The position numbers and the translations under genes are program-made. This document shows positions 14,920 to 15,827 of a DNA stretch of 15,827 nt, in pieces; the first letter of the stretch is position 1, and each line of letters opens with the position of its first letter. A model generated the notes under the pieces. It had not been told where the DNA came from. It did no database searches and worked only from the letters and a program-made list of their open reading frames with translations. The stretch covers positions 1 to 15,827 of the forward strand of contig JAJYDP010000034.1 in NCBI GenBank assembly GCA_021777365.1. Reading direction: 5' to 3'. Source of the DNA: Chloroflexota bacterium. Lineage in GTDB: Bacteria; Chloroflexota; Limnocylindria; Limnocylindrales; CSP1-4.

Positions 14920-15069
14920 TCAGTCGCGATGCTGCCTGAGGTTGTCTTCGCTCCGGGCGCCCGGCCACCACGGGCGAGGATCCACCAGGGGGCGCGAGTC
15001 CCTCCCAAAGGCGATGGCGAGCACAGAGAGCCCGACGAGGGCGGCGGCGAGGATCGCGAGCAGTTCCAT
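14920..15069 (-). CDS. Small single-span membrane protein, 49 residues
   Basis: This encodes an ATG-initiated 49-residue protein. Residues 2-21 (start ELLAILAAALVGLSVLA) form one hydrophobic segment, followed by FGRDSRP and a polar C-terminal tail ending ARSEDNLRQHRD. The GRDSR block after the segment resembles small uncharacterised membrane proteins I recall from Chloroflexota and Actinomycetota, where such proteins are short and orphan; I cannot name a family. AGGA lies seven bases before the ATG on the minus strand and supports this start over an in-frame ATG at 15123. It is divergent from the LysR gene across 59 bp. Whether LysR controls it is a guess. Confidence 0.6.
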   Translation of the reverse strand: MELLAILAAALVGLSVLAIAFGRDSRPLVDPRPWWPGARSEDNLRQHRD

Positions 15070-15123
15070 GCCTTCATCCTGGGCGGGCCACTTGAAAAGA
15101 GCAAAGCGATGTAGTTGAATCAT

Positions 15124-15142
15124 TGATCGTGGATGTCGATCA
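15124..15142. promoter_or_regulatory. Inverted repeat at the LysR start
   Basis: TGATCG (15124-15129) and CGATCA (15137-15142) form a perfect 6-7-6 inverted repeat that overlaps the GTG start of the lysR gene. LysR-type regulators commonly autoregulate through dyads near their own promoter, so this could be a recognition site. Its overlap with coding sequence makes chance or a second role possible. Confidence 0.3.
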
Positions 15143-15827
15143 TTGGGCCGACCTCGAGCTGCGCTACCTGCAGAGCCTGCGCGCGATCGCGGAGACGGGG
15201 TCGTTTCACGCCGCGGCAGACGAGCTCGAGTACACGCAGTCCGCAGTGAGCCAGCACGTCGCCGCGCTCGAGGCGGTCGTCGGCCTGCGGCTCGTCGAGC
15301 GCGGGCGTGGCCGACGGAAGATTGAGCTGACCGAGGCAGGGACGCTCCTACTCCGCCACGCAGACGCGATCGCTGCCCGTCTCAGCGCCGCCCGGGCCGA
15401 CCTTCAGGCGTACGCCGCGGGCGCGTCGGGGATCCTCCGGGTGGGCACGTACCAGAGCGTCGGCGCGCGGATCCTGCCGACTCTCCTCAGTCGCTTCTCC
15501 ATGAGCTGGCCGGGCGTGGAGGTGCAGCTCCGCGAGAGCTACGACGACCAGCGCCTGCTCGGCCTGATCGAGTCGGGTGGGCTTGACCTCGCCTTCGCCG
15601 TGCTTCCGCTGCCCGACGGTCCGTTCGACTACGTCGAGCTGCTGCACGACCCCTACGTGCTCATGGTGGCGGCGGGCTCGCCGCTCGCGCGGCGGGAGGC
15701 TGGCCCTGCGCTCTCGGAGATCGCGGAGCAGCCGTTCATTGGGTTCAGCGCGTGCAGGAGCACGTTGATCGCGGAGGCCTATCTGCGCCGGAACGGCCTC
15801 GAGATGCGGATCGTGTTCCGCTCAGAC
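15129..15827 (+). CDS. LysR-family transcriptional regulator, 3' end missing
   Basis: The frame stays open to the last base, giving 233 residues of a protein that is normally about 300. The N-terminal winged helix-turn-helix is textbook: LRYLQSLRAIAETGSFHAA (11-29), then LEYTQSAVSQHVAALE, then VVGLRLVERG...IELTEAG. A linker helix leads to the effector-binding domain from about residue 90 (GILRVGTYQSVGARILP, then LLGLIESGGLDLAFAVLPLP, then DPYVLMVAAGSPLA). The GTG at 15129 gives the normal N-terminus; a TTG two codons earlier is an alternative. No good ribosome-binding site is seen. The partner gene and effector cannot be identified from the window. Confidence 0.9.
   Translation, partial: MDVDHWADLELRYLQSLRAIAETGSFHAAADELEYTQSAVSQHVAALEAVVGLRLVERGRGRRKIELTEAGTLLLRHADAIAARLSAARADLQAYAAGASGILRVGTYQSVGARILPTLLSRFSMSWPGVEVQLRESYDDQRLLGLIESGGLDLAFAVLPLPDGPFDYVELLHDPYVLMVAAGSPLARREAGPALSEIAEQPFIGFSACRSTLIAEAYLRRNGLEMRIVFRSD

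Noticed and set aside
1..15827. CRISPR array or intact insertion sequence
   Set aside because: No regularly spaced repeats and no transposase frame with terminal inverted repeats were found on either strand.

Overview
The window is very GC-rich and uses GTG starts and 4-base stop/start overlaps. Gene content includes an F420-type luciferase-like oxidoreductase, a TAP-type lipoprotein hydrolase, an orphan UgpC/MsmK-type sugar ABC ATPase and an XdhC/MobA/MoeA-like molybdenum cofactor block. This suggests a free-living, probably aerobic high-GC bacterium, either Chloroflexota (Limnocylindria or Thermomicrobia-like) or Actinomycetota. No rRNA, tRNA or CRISPR array is visible and I cannot fix the phylum. 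Both edge genes are cut by the window.

Region 1 (1-3228), sugar metabolism: the end of a DeoR-family regulator overlaps galT (galactose-1-phosphate uridylyltransferase) by four bases. Convergent to them is a MalK/UgpC-type ATPase with no permease or binding protein beside it. Region 2 (3229-3776): a divergent intergenic stretch with several inverted repeats, a small GlsB/YeaQ-type membrane protein, and a short spacer.

Region 3 (3777-8861), molybdenum cofactor block, all on the plus strand and tightly packed: a MoeA-like molybdopterin-binding protein, an XdhC/CoxI-family chaperone, and a MobA/MocA-like nucleotidyltransferase fused to a class I SAM methyltransferase. A frameshifted, N-terminally truncated CoxG relic and moaA follow. 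Together these would start cofactor synthesis (MoaA), add the nucleotide (MobA-like domain) and deliver the finished cofactor to a xanthine/CO-dehydrogenase-type hydroxylase (XdhC). The hydroxylase subunits are not in the window. The relic suggests a larger cox/xdh-type cluster that has been eroded here.

Region 4 (8924-12877): an aminoglycoside-adenylyltransferase-like nucleotidyltransferase, an exported TAP-family alpha/beta hydrolase, an F420-type LLM oxidoreductase followed by two tandem hairpins, and a small membrane-anchored protein with a LIM-like zinc knuckle.

Region 5 (12890-14548): a decayed C-terminus of a berberine-bridge-type FAD oxidoreductase, then an NAD(P)-binding SDR-like gene divergent from a marR gene. 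The 84-bp spacer between those two genes carries three copies of an 11-bp half-site, a strong candidate MarR operator. Region 6 (14549-15827): a gene-poor stretch with a possible tyrosine-recombinase relic, a 49-residue single-span membrane protein, and a divergent LysR regulator running off the right edge.
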